Below, piece after piece: positions 25,557 to 33,900 of a DNA stretch of 64,000 bases; the stretch's first letter is position 1; each line of letters starts with the position of its first letter. The notes below the pieces were generated by a model. The model was not told the DNA's origin. It was given only the letters and a program-made list of their open reading frames with translations, and did not search any database. The translations under genes were made by a program, and so were the position numbers. The DNA is from Saprospiraceae bacterium (lineage in GTDB: Bacteria; Bacteroidota; Bacteroidia; Chitinophagales; Saprospiraceae), in the NCBI GenBank assembly GCA_029251525.1, contig JAQXDE010000021.1, positions 35,759 through 99,758 of the forward strand, in the 5' to 3' direction.

Positions 25557-28493
25557 TTGAAAAGATTCAATACACTTTTATCCTTTTGGGTTTTTATTTT
25601 TTTTATTTCTTCTTGTGCTACTCAAAAAAGCAAAGATGATCCATCTAAAGTTGGTAAATTCTACCATGACGTAACCTCCAAGTTTAATGGATATTTTAAT
25701 GCTAATGAGTTACTTGAAGCGAGTATAGAAAGCTTGAGTGAGCAGCACCAAGATAATTATAATAAAATCTTGAGTGTATATAAGTATTCAGCTGCCGATA
25801 ATGCAACTGTGGTTGCAGGTGATTTGGATAATGCTATCAAAAAAGTTTCAATTGTAGCAAGTTTACATCCTGCTAGTCATTGGAAGGATGATTGCTACCT
25901 TCTAATGGGGCAAGCTCAATTTGTAAAAAAAGATTATGAATCTGCAGAGGAAACTTTGGAGTTTATGGTTGATGAATATGATCCGAAAAATGCAGGCAAA
26001 AAAAGAAAGAAAGGAAAGAAAAAGAAAAAATCTCAAAAGGAAAGAAAAAAGGAGGCTAAGGAAAAGAAAAAGGTAAGAGAGAAAACTCAAAAGGAAAAAA
26101 AGAAAGAGCAAGAGAAGAGGCGAAAAGAAAAAGAAGATGCTCGTAAAAAAAGAATAAAAGCTAGTAAAAAGAAAGCAAAACAAAATAAGAAAAATAGAAA
26201 AAAGGGAAAAAAGTCTTCATCTAAAAAGAAGACTGAAAAGAAAGAACCATTAATCAAGGTGGTAGAAGTAAAAACTGAAGTTAAAGAGGAAAAAAAAGAG
26301 GAGAAAAAAGAAAAGGACGAATCTGGGAATTATTTTTTAAAACATAAACCAGCATTTCAAGAAGGGGTATTATGGTTGGCTAGGACTTATATCGAAAGAG
26401 ATAAATTTGATCAAGCATCTCGATTGATTGATCGATTAAAAAGTGATCCTAAAACATTTAGTGAAATAAAAAGAGATTTAGCTCCTGTGGAAGCTGATTT
26501 TTATTTGAAACAAAAAAAATATGCACAAGCAATTGTACCCTTAGAGCGTGCAATTAGTTTGACAAAAAATAAAGCTGATAAAGCAAGATATGCATACATT
26601 GTAGGTCAGCTTCATCAGAAACTTGGTCAAGGTGAATCTGCTTACGCATATTTTGGGAAAGCAAAGAAATATAGTCGAGATTATGAGATGCGATTTAGTT
26701 CTCAACTTAATATGGAAACAAATGCATGGTTGAACGGAAAAGCTACAGCCGTTGAAACGATTACTCAGCTAAATAAAATGTTGAAGAACGATAAGAACGA
26801 AGAGTATCAAGATCAAATTCATTATGCTTTGGCTGTTATTTATTTGAAAACAGATCAGAATAAAGAAGCAATCGCAAATCTTCAATTATCGCTAAATAAA
26901 AGTGAGACTAATCCTGCACAGAAAGCCGAGTCATATTTACTTTTGGCTCAGTTGTTTTTTCAAGATGAGAATTATGTTTCTTCCAAAAATTACTATGATA
27001 GTACATTGTTAGTGATGGCGAAAACGGATGATAGATATATCGGTGCTAAAAAGTACGCAGCTAGTTTGACAGAAATAGCTTCAAATATCCAAATTATTGA
27101 ATTACAAGATAGTTTACTTCGAATTAGTACACTGTCAGATGAGGAAAAACGAAGGATTGCTGCAAAGCTTAAAAAAGAAGAACAAGCTTTGGCTGCCCAA
27201 AATAAGGTTTCAAGTTCGAATAGTAAGCTAGGAGGAAATCGGCCAAGTTTAAGACCTAGTAGCGGTGGTAGAAGAGGGAATCAATTTCAAGAACCAAGTA
27301 CTTGGGTTTTTTACGACGATAAAAAAATAAAAAAAGGGATTAGGTCTTTTGAAAAAAGATGGGGTAATCGAAAAATGGAAGATGATTGGAGGAGGTCAAA
27401 TAGAAGAGGTGCTAATCAGGCAGATGACGATATTATTGAGGATGTGGTAGAAGAAGGAAGTGATTTGACAGATGATGAAATCGCCAGAATTTTAAATGAT
27501 GTTCCTAAAACACCTGAAGAAGTTATTAAAGTAAAAGGTGAAATTAAAGATGCATTATACGAATTAGGAACTTTATACCGAGATCGATTAGAGAATAATG
27601 ATAAGGCAGTTGAAACTCTAGGCAAACTTGAAAAGCGTTTTCCTGGTAACAATCATGAATTAAATGCATGGTATTACCAATATCTATCCTACACGGATTT
27701 GACTCAGCCATCGACTGCAAAAATCTATAAAAATAAAATTACTACAAAATATTCTGAGTCAACTTACGCTAAAGTTTTAAATGGAGATGCTGTTGCTTTT
27801 GAAAATGAAGAACAGAAATTGAAAAATTATTATAAAGATACTTATTCTGATTTTGTCAATTTGGACTACAAAAAGGCGTACGACAAAGTAGGACGAGTAA
27901 AAGAAATTTTTGGAGAAAAAAACCCTTTGCAACCAAAGTTCGCCTTACTATCTTCTATGTGTATTGGGAATTTGAAAGGAAGGGGAGAATATGTGAAAGC
28001 ATTGAAAGAGGTAGTTGGAAGATTCCCAGGTACACCAGAACAATCTAGAGCAAAAGAAATCTTACGACTTTTAGGTGAATTAAAGGAAGATCTAACCATT
28101 CCTAGAGAGGGAAATGCTAGTGGGAAATTCAAGCTGCAAGACAAGAAAGTACATTATATGATTGTAGTACTCAAAGGAGGAAAAATTGAATTAGGCGATG
28201 CAAAAATAAAAGTGTCGAACTACAATAGAGAATATCATAAATCTGATAAACTTCGAATTTCTAATATTTATTTGGGAGCAGATACGAATACTCCAATTTT
28301 AGTTATTCGTCGATTTAGAAATAAAGAAAAGTCGATAACTTACTATAAAGGAATCATGGCAAACAAAAAGAAATTTTTAGGAGACAATAATAATTATGAA
28401 GTATTTGCCGTAACCCAACACAATTATAGAGAAATTCTTAAATCGAAATCAATAGGAACTTACAGAGAGTTTTTTAATCAAAATTATAAGTAA
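25557..28493 (+). CDS. porW: type IX secretion/gliding lipoprotein PorW/SprE
   Basis: 978-residue lipoprotein with tetratricopeptide-like repeats, matching PorW/SprE, which links the outer-membrane parts of the type IX secretion system. Start is TTG at 25557, directly before a lipoprotein signal (FNTLLSFWVFIFFISSC, Cys at about 21). After that: GKFYHDVTSKFNGYFNANELLEAS, the family's hallmark, and TPR units at about 45-140 and 265-480, then again from about 655. Residues about 145-256 are an extreme Lys/Glu/Arg low-complexity insert (runs such as KKGKKKKKSQ). The C-terminus (about 870-975) has a small conserved domain (HYMIVVLKGG, YHKSDKLRISNIYLG). Divergent from the M23 gene, closed by its own terminator. 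Confidence 0.88.
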   Translation: MKRFNTLLSFWVFIFFISSCATQKSKDDPSKVGKFYHDVTSKFNGYFNANELLEASIESLSEQHQDNYNKILSVYKYSAADNATVVAGDLDNAIKKVSIVASLHPASHWKDDCYLLMGQAQFVKKDYESAEETLEFMVDEYDPKNAGKKRKKGKKKKKSQKERKKEAKEKKKVREKTQKEKKKEQEKRRKEKEDARKKRIKASKKKAKQNKKNRKKGKKSSSKKKTEKKEPLIKVVEVKTEVKEEKKEEKKEKDESGNYFLKHKPAFQEGVLWLARTYIERDKFDQASRLIDRLKSDPKTFSEIKRDLAPVEADFYLKQKKYAQAIVPLERAISLTKNKADKARYAYIVGQLHQKLGQGESAYAYFGKAKKYSRDYEMRFSSQLNMETNAWLNGKATAVETITQLNKMLKNDKNEEYQDQIHYALAVIYLKTDQNKEAIANLQLSLNKSETNPAQKAESYLLLAQLFFQDENYVSSKNYYDSTLLVMAKTDDRYIGAKKYAASLTEIASNIQIIELQDSLLRISTLSDEEKRRIAAKLKKEEQALAAQNKVSSSNSKLGGNRPSLRPSSGGRRGNQFQEPSTWVFYDDKKIKKGIRSFEKRWGNRKMEDDWRRSNRRGANQADDDIIEDVVEEGSDLTDDEIARILNDVPKTPEEVIKVKGEIKDALYELGTLYRDRLENNDKAVETLGKLEKRFPGNNHELNAWYYQYLSYTDLTQPSTAKIYKNKITTKYSESTYAKVLNGDAVAFENEEQKLKNYYKDTYSDFVNLDYKKAYDKVGRVKEIFGEKNPLQPKFALLSSMCIGNLKGRGEYVKALKEVVGRFPGTPEQSRAKEILRLLGELKEDLTIPREGNASGKFKLQDKKVHYMIVVLKGGKIELGDAKIKVSNYNREYHKSDKLRISNIYLGADTNTPILVIRRFRNKEKSITYYKGIMANKKKFLGDNNNYEVFAVTQHNYREILKSKSIGTYREFFNQNYK

Positions 28494-28513
28494 GTTTTTT
28501 AGGTCCAATCATT

Positions 28514-28556
28514 AAAAAGGGGTGTTGACGATTAAAGCGTTAACACCCCTTTTATT
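28514..28556 (+). terminator. intrinsic terminator after porW
   Basis: GGGGTGTTGACG (28519-28530) pairs with CGTTAACACCCC (28538-28549) with one G-T pair, flanked by A-run and T-run. It lies about 20 bases after the stop. Confidence 0.88.
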
Positions 28557-28560
28557 TTGG

Positions 28561-29321
28561 ATATTATGGAAAATATTGAGAAAAATAAACAGATAGGAAC
28601 TTTTTTAAATAGTTGTGTGTATGGAGTTCTAGTAATCATTTTTAGTGAAATTAAAGATTAGAAAACATATTTAACTCTGCAATTTATTCATCAACTGTTT
28701 TCAACTTAAAAATTTACCTAATTTCAATAAGTGGTACTAGCTAGATTAGTCTGGAATTATTTGGTGTATAATTTTAATTGTTAAATATTACATGGTTTGA
28801 AAGTAGTTTGAAATATTAATATCATGCATATCACAACTAATTTATTAATAACTAGGACAAAAAAATTACGATTTTTTTTAGGTTATAAGTTAACGAAGGA
28901 AGCGGAAATAGATTTACTCAAAGAAATTAGAAAAAATCCTTTTTTCAAAGAATTACTTAATACAGAACAACCTTTTAAAGATTAGGTGTACCTAATCCCT
29001 CTAAACAATAGGTCAAAGTTTTTTCTATCGTCTCCAAGGGAAAAAAATGCATTATTTTAATATTGCTTTTGATTTTGCATGTCCTATTTGGGTACTCTGC
29101 AGATAAAGTTTATTTTTACATAAAACTTAGAGATGACAAGTTTATCTTTAATAAAAAAAACAGAAATGTATAACTCACAAAGTACCTTCTTTTATTAGCT
29201 ACGCTAAATAACTTTATGCAAGTTCTAACTTGCACTTACCTTTTATTTTTGATTAAAAATCTGTTTTAAAACATGTTTTGATTTTCTCAAAAAGAAATCA
29301 ATAAAAACTAAACTATAAGAA
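28561..29321. other. sparse 0.76-kb intergenic region
   Basis: Between the porW terminator and prfA. It holds one possible 53-residue gene (28824-28985, listed separately). A second frame with no ATG, ending at TAA 29170-29172, reads like a signal peptide (CIILILLLILHVLFGYSADK) followed by 27 residues. TATTTTTG at 29244-29251 could be the -7 box of prfA, without a good -33. The rest looks like degenerate AT-rich sequence, perhaps remains of lost genes. Confidence 0.55.
28824..28985 (+). CDS. possible small protein, unknown
   Basis: An ATG-started frame of 53 residues: a basic start (TRTKKLRFFLGYKL), then an amphipathic helical part (TKEAEIDLLKEIRKNPFFK) and ELLNTEQPFKD. The composition (Lys, Glu, Leu and Phe at regular intervals) looks like real protein rather than noise, but I do not recognise a family. 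It could be the end of an older, longer gene. No ribosome-binding or promoter signal decides the question. Confidence 0.3.
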   Translation: MHITTNLLITRTKKLRFFLGYKLTKEAEIDLLKEIRKNPFFKELLNTEQPFKD

Positions 29322-30386
29322 ATGTTAGATAAATTAACAGCTATTTACGAGAAGTATGTTTATATCGAGGAGCAATTGGGAGACCCGTCTGTCGTATCGG
29401 ATATGGATAGATTTACCAAGTTGAATAAGGAGTACAAAAGCCTCCAGGATATTGTAGATGTATATAAAAAGTATAAATCAGTCCTAGAAAATATAAGATC
29501 AGCAAAGGAGATGTTAGCGGATGAGGAAATGAAAGACATGGCTCAAGAAGAATTAGAGGAATTAATTCCTAATCAGGAAGAACTAGAGGAAAGAATAAAG
29601 ATTCTATTGATCCCAAAAGACCCTGAAGATGAGAAAGATGTAATTTTTGAAATTAGATCAGGGGCAGGAGGAGATGAAGCAAGTTTGTTTGCTGGAGATT
29701 TGTATAAAATGTACTCACGCTATTTTTCTCTTCAGGGATGGAAAGTAGAGCCAATAACTATTAACGAGGGATCAGTTGGAGGTTATAATAAAATTGTATT
29801 AGAAATAAATGGAACGGATGTTTATGGAAAATTAAAATTTGAATCTGGTGCCCATCGAGTACAACGAGTGCCAAAAACAGAATCGCAAGGAAGGGTTCAT
29901 ACATCAGCTGCAACAGTTGTGGTTATGCCAAAATTTGAAATGGAGGATATAGATATCAATAAGGCTGATTTACGAAGAGATACTTTTCGAGCGAGTGGGG
30001 CAGGAGGTCAGCATGTAAATAAAACAGAATCAGGTGTTCGATTTACGCATATTCCGACAGGGATTGTTGCTGAAAGTACAGATGGTCGATCGCAGCATAA
30101 AAATCAAGATATCGCCTTAAATCGACTTTATGCAAAAATCCATGAAACCCAAAAGAATCAACATGATTCTAAAGTTGCTGCAGAACGAAGATCGTTAGTA
30201 GGTTCAGGTGATCGATCTGATAAAGTAAGAACTTACAATTTTCCTCAAAATCGAGTTACAGATCATAGGATTGGTTTATCATTAAATAAGTTGGATAAAG
30301 TGATTGGAGGTGATGTAGAGGGAATTATAGAAGCGTTGCAGATGGCAGAAAATGCAGAAAAAATGAAAGCTGAAACAGATAAGTAA
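29322..30386 (+). CDS. prfA: peptide chain release factor 1
   Basis: RF1 ends translation at UAA and UAG. The N-terminal coiled-coil domain covers about residues 1-105. The GGQ loop is [18 protein letters not shown] (GGQ at about 227-229). The stop-codon reading segment before it belongs to domain 2 ([28 protein letters not shown]-like, seen as [12 protein letters not shown]). The end [10 protein letters not shown] also fits. RF1 rather than RF2: 354 residues, no in-frame UGA frameshift site and no RF2-type start. Monocistronic, followed at 8 bases by a terminator. Confidence 0.96.
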   Translation: [354 protein letters not shown]

Positions 30387-30393
30387 TCGTATG

Positions 30394-30435
30394 AAAAAAG
30401 GGTATCAACCATTTGGTTGATACCCTTTTTTTTAT
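30394..30435. terminator. terminator between prfA and the TPR gene
   Basis: AAAAAAGGGTATCAACCA (30394-30411) and its inverse from 30414, forming a nearly loopless 17-18 bp stem followed by a T-run. The convergent TPR gene ends at 30451, so it may serve both strands. Confidence 0.88.
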
Positions 30436-30450
30436 TTCAATTTTTGGAAA

Positions 30451-31467
30451 TTATCTTCGTTTCAATAATTGAGTAGCTCTTTTTGAACCTAATTTCTCTG
30501 CTTCTTTCCAGTCTTTTAAAAATCCATTTTTTCCTGCTTTTTCTCTAGCTATACCTCGGTAAATATATTTTTCTGCTTCAGAAATTCTATCTTTTCCTTC
30601 TTCAATATTTAAAACTTGGTCAAAAGCGTGGAAAGCAGTTTCGTAATCTCCTGTTTCTAACAAAGCTTTTCCGTAGTCAAACCAAACAGCCCTTTTATAA
30701 GGGATATTTGGATTCCCTGGTTTAAATTGTCTTGCACAGAAAAATTTTAAATCGGGAATTGCACCTGTGTAATCTTTTATTGCAAAATGGCATTGAGCTT
30801 TATATCTCCTGGATTGCCAATATATTGGTTGAAGAGGAATAGAAGTTTTGACTGCTAAATCAAAATCATTAATTGCATTCTCCCAGTTTTTATTTAGCTT
30901 TTCTACATTACCTCTCCCAAAATATGGTTCTGGATTACTTGGAGAAAAATCAATACTTTTTGTAAAATCATAGATAGCATCCTCATAATTTTTCAATTTA
31001 AAATTAATAAACCCTCTGCGTTCATATGCTTGTGCATGACGATCGTATTTTTCAATGGCTTTATTTAACGACTTAATTGCTTCATCTTCTTTCCCCTTTT
31101 TTTCCAATAATTCTCGTCCTTTCAAATATGCTTGAACTGCAGATCTATCACTTTTGGGTTCAATGATGCCATGGTGCAGAATTTTCCCATTTTCTGTCAT
31201 CCAAGCAGTCATATTACCAGCTACAGCAAATTGAGCGACATACTCAAGCATGCTGATTGTGTTTTTCCAACTTTTCTTAGTGCCCTGAGTAATAAATCGA
31301 GGCACGGTAAGAGAGGCGGATGCTTCATCAAAAATTTCTTCTTCTTCAAGTAGGATGTCAAACTTGTAATAACTTTCTACTCGGTGTTGGTACATTTTCA
31401 ATACCTTTTCGTAACTTCTTGCGCTTCCAAATTCTAAGCGCCCTGTCCAAATTGTTTTGTAAGTCAT
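30451..31467 (-). CDS. tetratricopeptide-repeat protein
   Basis: 338-residue protein without a signal peptide. The N-terminal 120 residues (ITQGTKKSWKNTISMLEY, QFAVAGNMTAWMTENGK) form a domain I do not recognise. From about residue 115 to 330 there are five or six TPR units, for example AIKSLNKAIEKYDRHAQAYE, DAIYDFTKSIDFSPSNPEPY and NAINDFDLAVKTS. TPRs are protein-binding scaffolds; the partner is unknown. I prefer the ATG at 31467 over a TTG nine codons upstream because the conserved-looking part starts there. It is alone on the minus strand. Confidence 0.85.
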   Translation of the reverse strand: MTYKTIWTGRLEFGSARSYEKVLKMYQHRVESYYKFDILLEEEEIFDEASASLTVPRFITQGTKKSWKNTISMLEYVAQFAVAGNMTAWMTENGKILHHGIIEPKSDRSAVQAYLKGRELLEKKGKEDEAIKSLNKAIEKYDRHAQAYERRGFINFKLKNYEDAIYDFTKSIDFSPSNPEPYFGRGNVEKLNKNWENAINDFDLAVKTSIPLQPIYWQSRRYKAQCHFAIKDYTGAIPDLKFFCARQFKPGNPNIPYKRAVWFDYGKALLETGDYETAFHAFDQVLNIEEGKDRISEAEKYIYRGIAREKAGKNGFLKDWKEAEKLGSKRATQLLKRR

Positions 31468-31909
31468 CTTGCTGTTTGTTTGAGGAATTAACAAAAAAAT
31501 GGTTTTAAAATAGATGAAATGTTGCTAACTAGATGTAGCAAATTTCAAACTGGTGTAGTTCCTCAAGAATTGTTAGTTCAATTTGTGTAAGAGTCAGATA
31601 TTATCGTTTCTTAAAACTAACTTTTGTGTGAAGGCATAAAGCCTGTTCTACACGCAGTTTACTCATGTATGTGTCAAAAATTAAATTTTCTCAAAAATTG
31701 TATGAATATTTTGCCCCGATGAAAGGGAAAATGTTGATGGGAAAATAACATAAAACTTATGTCCTTAAGCAATTCCAAAGTTATGCTAAAATTTTGGTTT
31801 TTTCAATTAATATTTGCATGTTTGCAAGCTTTTTTGGAAAAATATAGTTGTGTTTTTATTTTATACAAATAAAAATACATAATTAACTGATAGTTAATAG
31901 GAAATAAAT
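31468..31909. other. intergenic stretch without a recognised gene
   Basis: About 440 bases between the TPR gene and the terminator of the radical SAM gene. AT-rich, with stops in all frames. A GC-richer patch near 31630-31665 shows no tRNA or riboswitch fold that I can support. It probably holds the minus-strand promoter of the TPR gene near 31500. Confidence 0.5.
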
Positions 31910-31954
31910 AGAATAAAAATTACATTTTTATAAAAAAAATGTAATTTTTATTCT
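31910..31954 (-). terminator. terminator of the radical SAM gene
   Basis: Perfect 20-base arms, AGAATAAAAATTACATTTTT (31910-31929) and its inverse (31935-31954), 5-base loop. It begins 4 bases past the stop codon on the minus strand. A/T-rich but long. Confidence 0.75.
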
Positions 31955-31957
31955 AGA

Positions 31958-32980
31958 CTAGGCCCAAACTTTACATCCTTCAGTGCAATTTTTACAAATA
32001 TTTATCTGGTCTCGGCCCTTCAATAAAGTGTTCCTAAAAGTGTTGTATTCATCACTTTGCCAAATTTTTTGGAATGTGGCATCTTTTAAGTCCCCTAATC
32101 TATGTTCAGCATCCTTGTCAAAACAACAAGGTACTACCAATCCATCCCAAGTAATTACACAGCTGTGCCAAAGTTTCCAGCAATGATTTAGTAGTTCGTT
32201 TTTAATGACATATTTTCCATTGTCTTGTTTTTTATACCGAGCGTATTTTTCTATGGTAGGTATAAGTGAATTTCCATTTTCATAATCATAAACTTGTGCA
32301 GTCTTTAGTTTAACTTCATCTACACCAATTTCTTTTGCTAGACGATAGATATCAGGAATTTGATGTTCATTTGGTTTGACAACTAAAAATTGAAAAATTA
32401 TATGAGGTGTTTTTGATTTTAGTTTCTTTTTCCATTGAATAATATTTTTTGCACCTTTTAAAACATTTTCAAGTTTTCCTTCTTTTCGATAATTTTCATA
32501 CACTTCTTGTGTTGTCCCATCAACTGAAATAATCAAACGATCTAAACCTGATTCGATGGTCTTTTTTGCATTGGAATCATTTAAAAAATGTCCGTTAGTT
32601 GATGTTATTGTGTAAATCCCTCGAGTACTTGCATATTTAACCATATCCAAAAATTTTGGATTGATATAAGGCTCACCTTGAAAATAAAAAATCAGGTACA
32701 TTAATTCACGATGGAGTTCGTCGATTGTTTTTCTAAAAAAATCCTCTTTCAAATTTCCTGTTGGACGTGAAAATGCCCTAAGCCCGCTCGGGCACTCAGG
32801 GCAACGCAAATTACATGCAGTGGTAGGTTCCATAGAAATAGTAAAAGGTAAGCCCCATTGAATTGCCTTACCCGTCCAACGTGTCAAATAGAAGGAAGTC
32901 ATAACTTTGATGATATTCCAAATGCGGCGAGGACGAACTTTTGAAATAAAATTGAGGGAATCATTCCAATAAATAGTCAT
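31958..32980 (-). CDS. radical SAM protein with SPASM-type C-terminus
   Basis: 340-residue radical S-adenosylmethionine enzyme. The cluster motif is TTACNLRCPECPSG (C-x3-C-x2-C, residues about 53-60), then FYFQGEPYINP (the GGEP-type SAM-binding motif, here QGEP) and LIISVDGTTQEVYENYR. The C-terminus has further cysteines: CWKLWHSCVITWDGLVVPCCFD and ICKNCTEGC, the pattern of a SPASM domain binding auxiliary 4Fe-4S clusters. SPASM enzymes modify peptides or other substrates; no precursor peptide or partner gene is next to it, so the substrate is open. It is transcribed alone and closed by a strong hairpin. Confidence 0.93.
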   Translation of the reverse strand: MTIYWNDSLNFISKVRPRRIWNIIKVMTSFYLTRWTGKAIQWGLPFTISMEPTTACNLRCPECPSGLRAFSRPTGNLKEDFFRKTIDELHRELMYLIFYFQGEPYINPKFLDMVKYASTRGIYTITSTNGHFLNDSNAKKTIESGLDRLIISVDGTTQEVYENYRKEGKLENVLKGAKNIIQWKKKLKSKTPHIIFQFLVVKPNEHQIPDIYRLAKEIGVDEVKLKTAQVYDYENGNSLIPTIEKYARYKKQDNGKYVIKNELLNHCWKLWHSCVITWDGLVVPCCFDKDAEHRLGDLKDATFQKIWQSDEYNTFRNTLLKGRDQINICKNCTEGCKVWA

Positions 32981-33335
32981 CTAGTGTTTAATTTTTTTAA
33001 AATCAAAGGTAATAGAAAAAATAACTTTCGATAAATCCTAGTGTACTATTCGAATTTGAAATAGTATCAATTATTTGTTCTGGGTAAATAATATTATTTG
33101 TTACAGAAAAAAGACCTGACATTACAACTATCTTTGAATTTAAATAATACCTATTACTTTAAGCCTTAATATCCAGTAGTTTACAAATTTTGTTTTTATG
33201 TAATGTTATAAAATTAAATTTTAGAGCTAAAAAGGCGTGTCACATTAACTCTCATCATATAATTGTTTTTTCAAAATTGTAGATTGTGCCGCATCGTTAT
33301 TTACCATATATTTATTTTATCAAACACTAATAAAC
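32981..33335. other. intergenic stretch, upstream region of two divergent genes
   Basis: 355 bases between the divergent radical SAM gene and a small secreted-protein gene. Apart from a -7-like box for the minus strand (33004-33011) I see no gene, tRNA or repeat. AT-rich throughout. Confidence 0.5.
33004..33011 (-). promoter_or_regulatory. -7 box upstream of the radical SAM gene
   Basis: On the minus strand this reads TACCTTTG, a full match to TAnnTTTG, 23 bases before the ATG. The -33 TTG is not clear at the usual spacing. Confidence 0.4.
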
Positions 33336-33734
33336 ATGAGAATACTTACATTTTTTATTTTTTTCTCTTCCTTGATTTTACCTCCCTCCCAAAATATAAA
33401 AACTGTTTCACAATCTTTTTCTGTTCATAATCTAACTACATCATTGATTACTCAATTGGATGGAGATGTTGAATTTATACAATGGAATAAAGATGAATTG
33501 TTGGTAGAGACATCAATAATCGATGAATCCGAAAATCCATCAAATTATATACTGAACTATTTTATCAATAAAAAAAATTTGGAATTAAATTGTTCTTTGA
33601 TTGGTGATGCTAGAACCTTGCTTTTGACTTCAAAAAAAGTTAACAATACAATTTTTTCAAAGGGAAGAAAACTTCAAACTCAAAAAGTATTCAAGATTTA
33701 TATTCCATATAGATTGCAATTTGCCATACAGTAA
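33336..33734 (+). CDS. small exported protein, adhesin-like beta fold
   Basis: 132-residue protein with a signal peptide (MRILTFFIFFSSLILPPSQ). The rest reads as alternating beta strands: SLITQLDGDVEFIQWNKDEL, LLVETSIIDE, KVFKIYIPYRL. This resembles the start of DUF4097/DUF2807-type putative adhesin beta-solenoids, in which a strand like VEFIQW followed by a polar turn and VET recurs. It is short for that family and ends soon after IYIPYRL, so it may be a compact relative or a truncated copy. Function unknown; the location should be periplasm or surface. Confidence 0.6.
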   Translation: MRILTFFIFFSSLILPPSQNIKTVSQSFSVHNLTTSLITQLDGDVEFIQWNKDELLVETSIIDESENPSNYILNYFINKKNLELNCSLIGDARTLLLTSKKVNNTIFSKGRKLQTQKVFKIYIPYRLQFAIQ

Positions 33735-33900
33735 ACTTTGATAATTACATTTGTAAAAAGATAAACTTCTGACCTAGAGAGGAGCTGTTCATAAATTTAT
33801 GGATTAGTTCCTTTCTTACATTTAGGCCAAATTGAATTGTAAAAAAAAATATAATGTAAAAGAATTGTTACAATCTGTTTTTTACGGGACTTTTTATAAA

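Noticed and set aside
25902..26183. 93-residue minus-strand frame rich in Phe, Leu and Ser
   Set aside because: It is the antisense shadow of the lysine-rich part of porW; the composition is explained by AAA/AAG codons read backwards.
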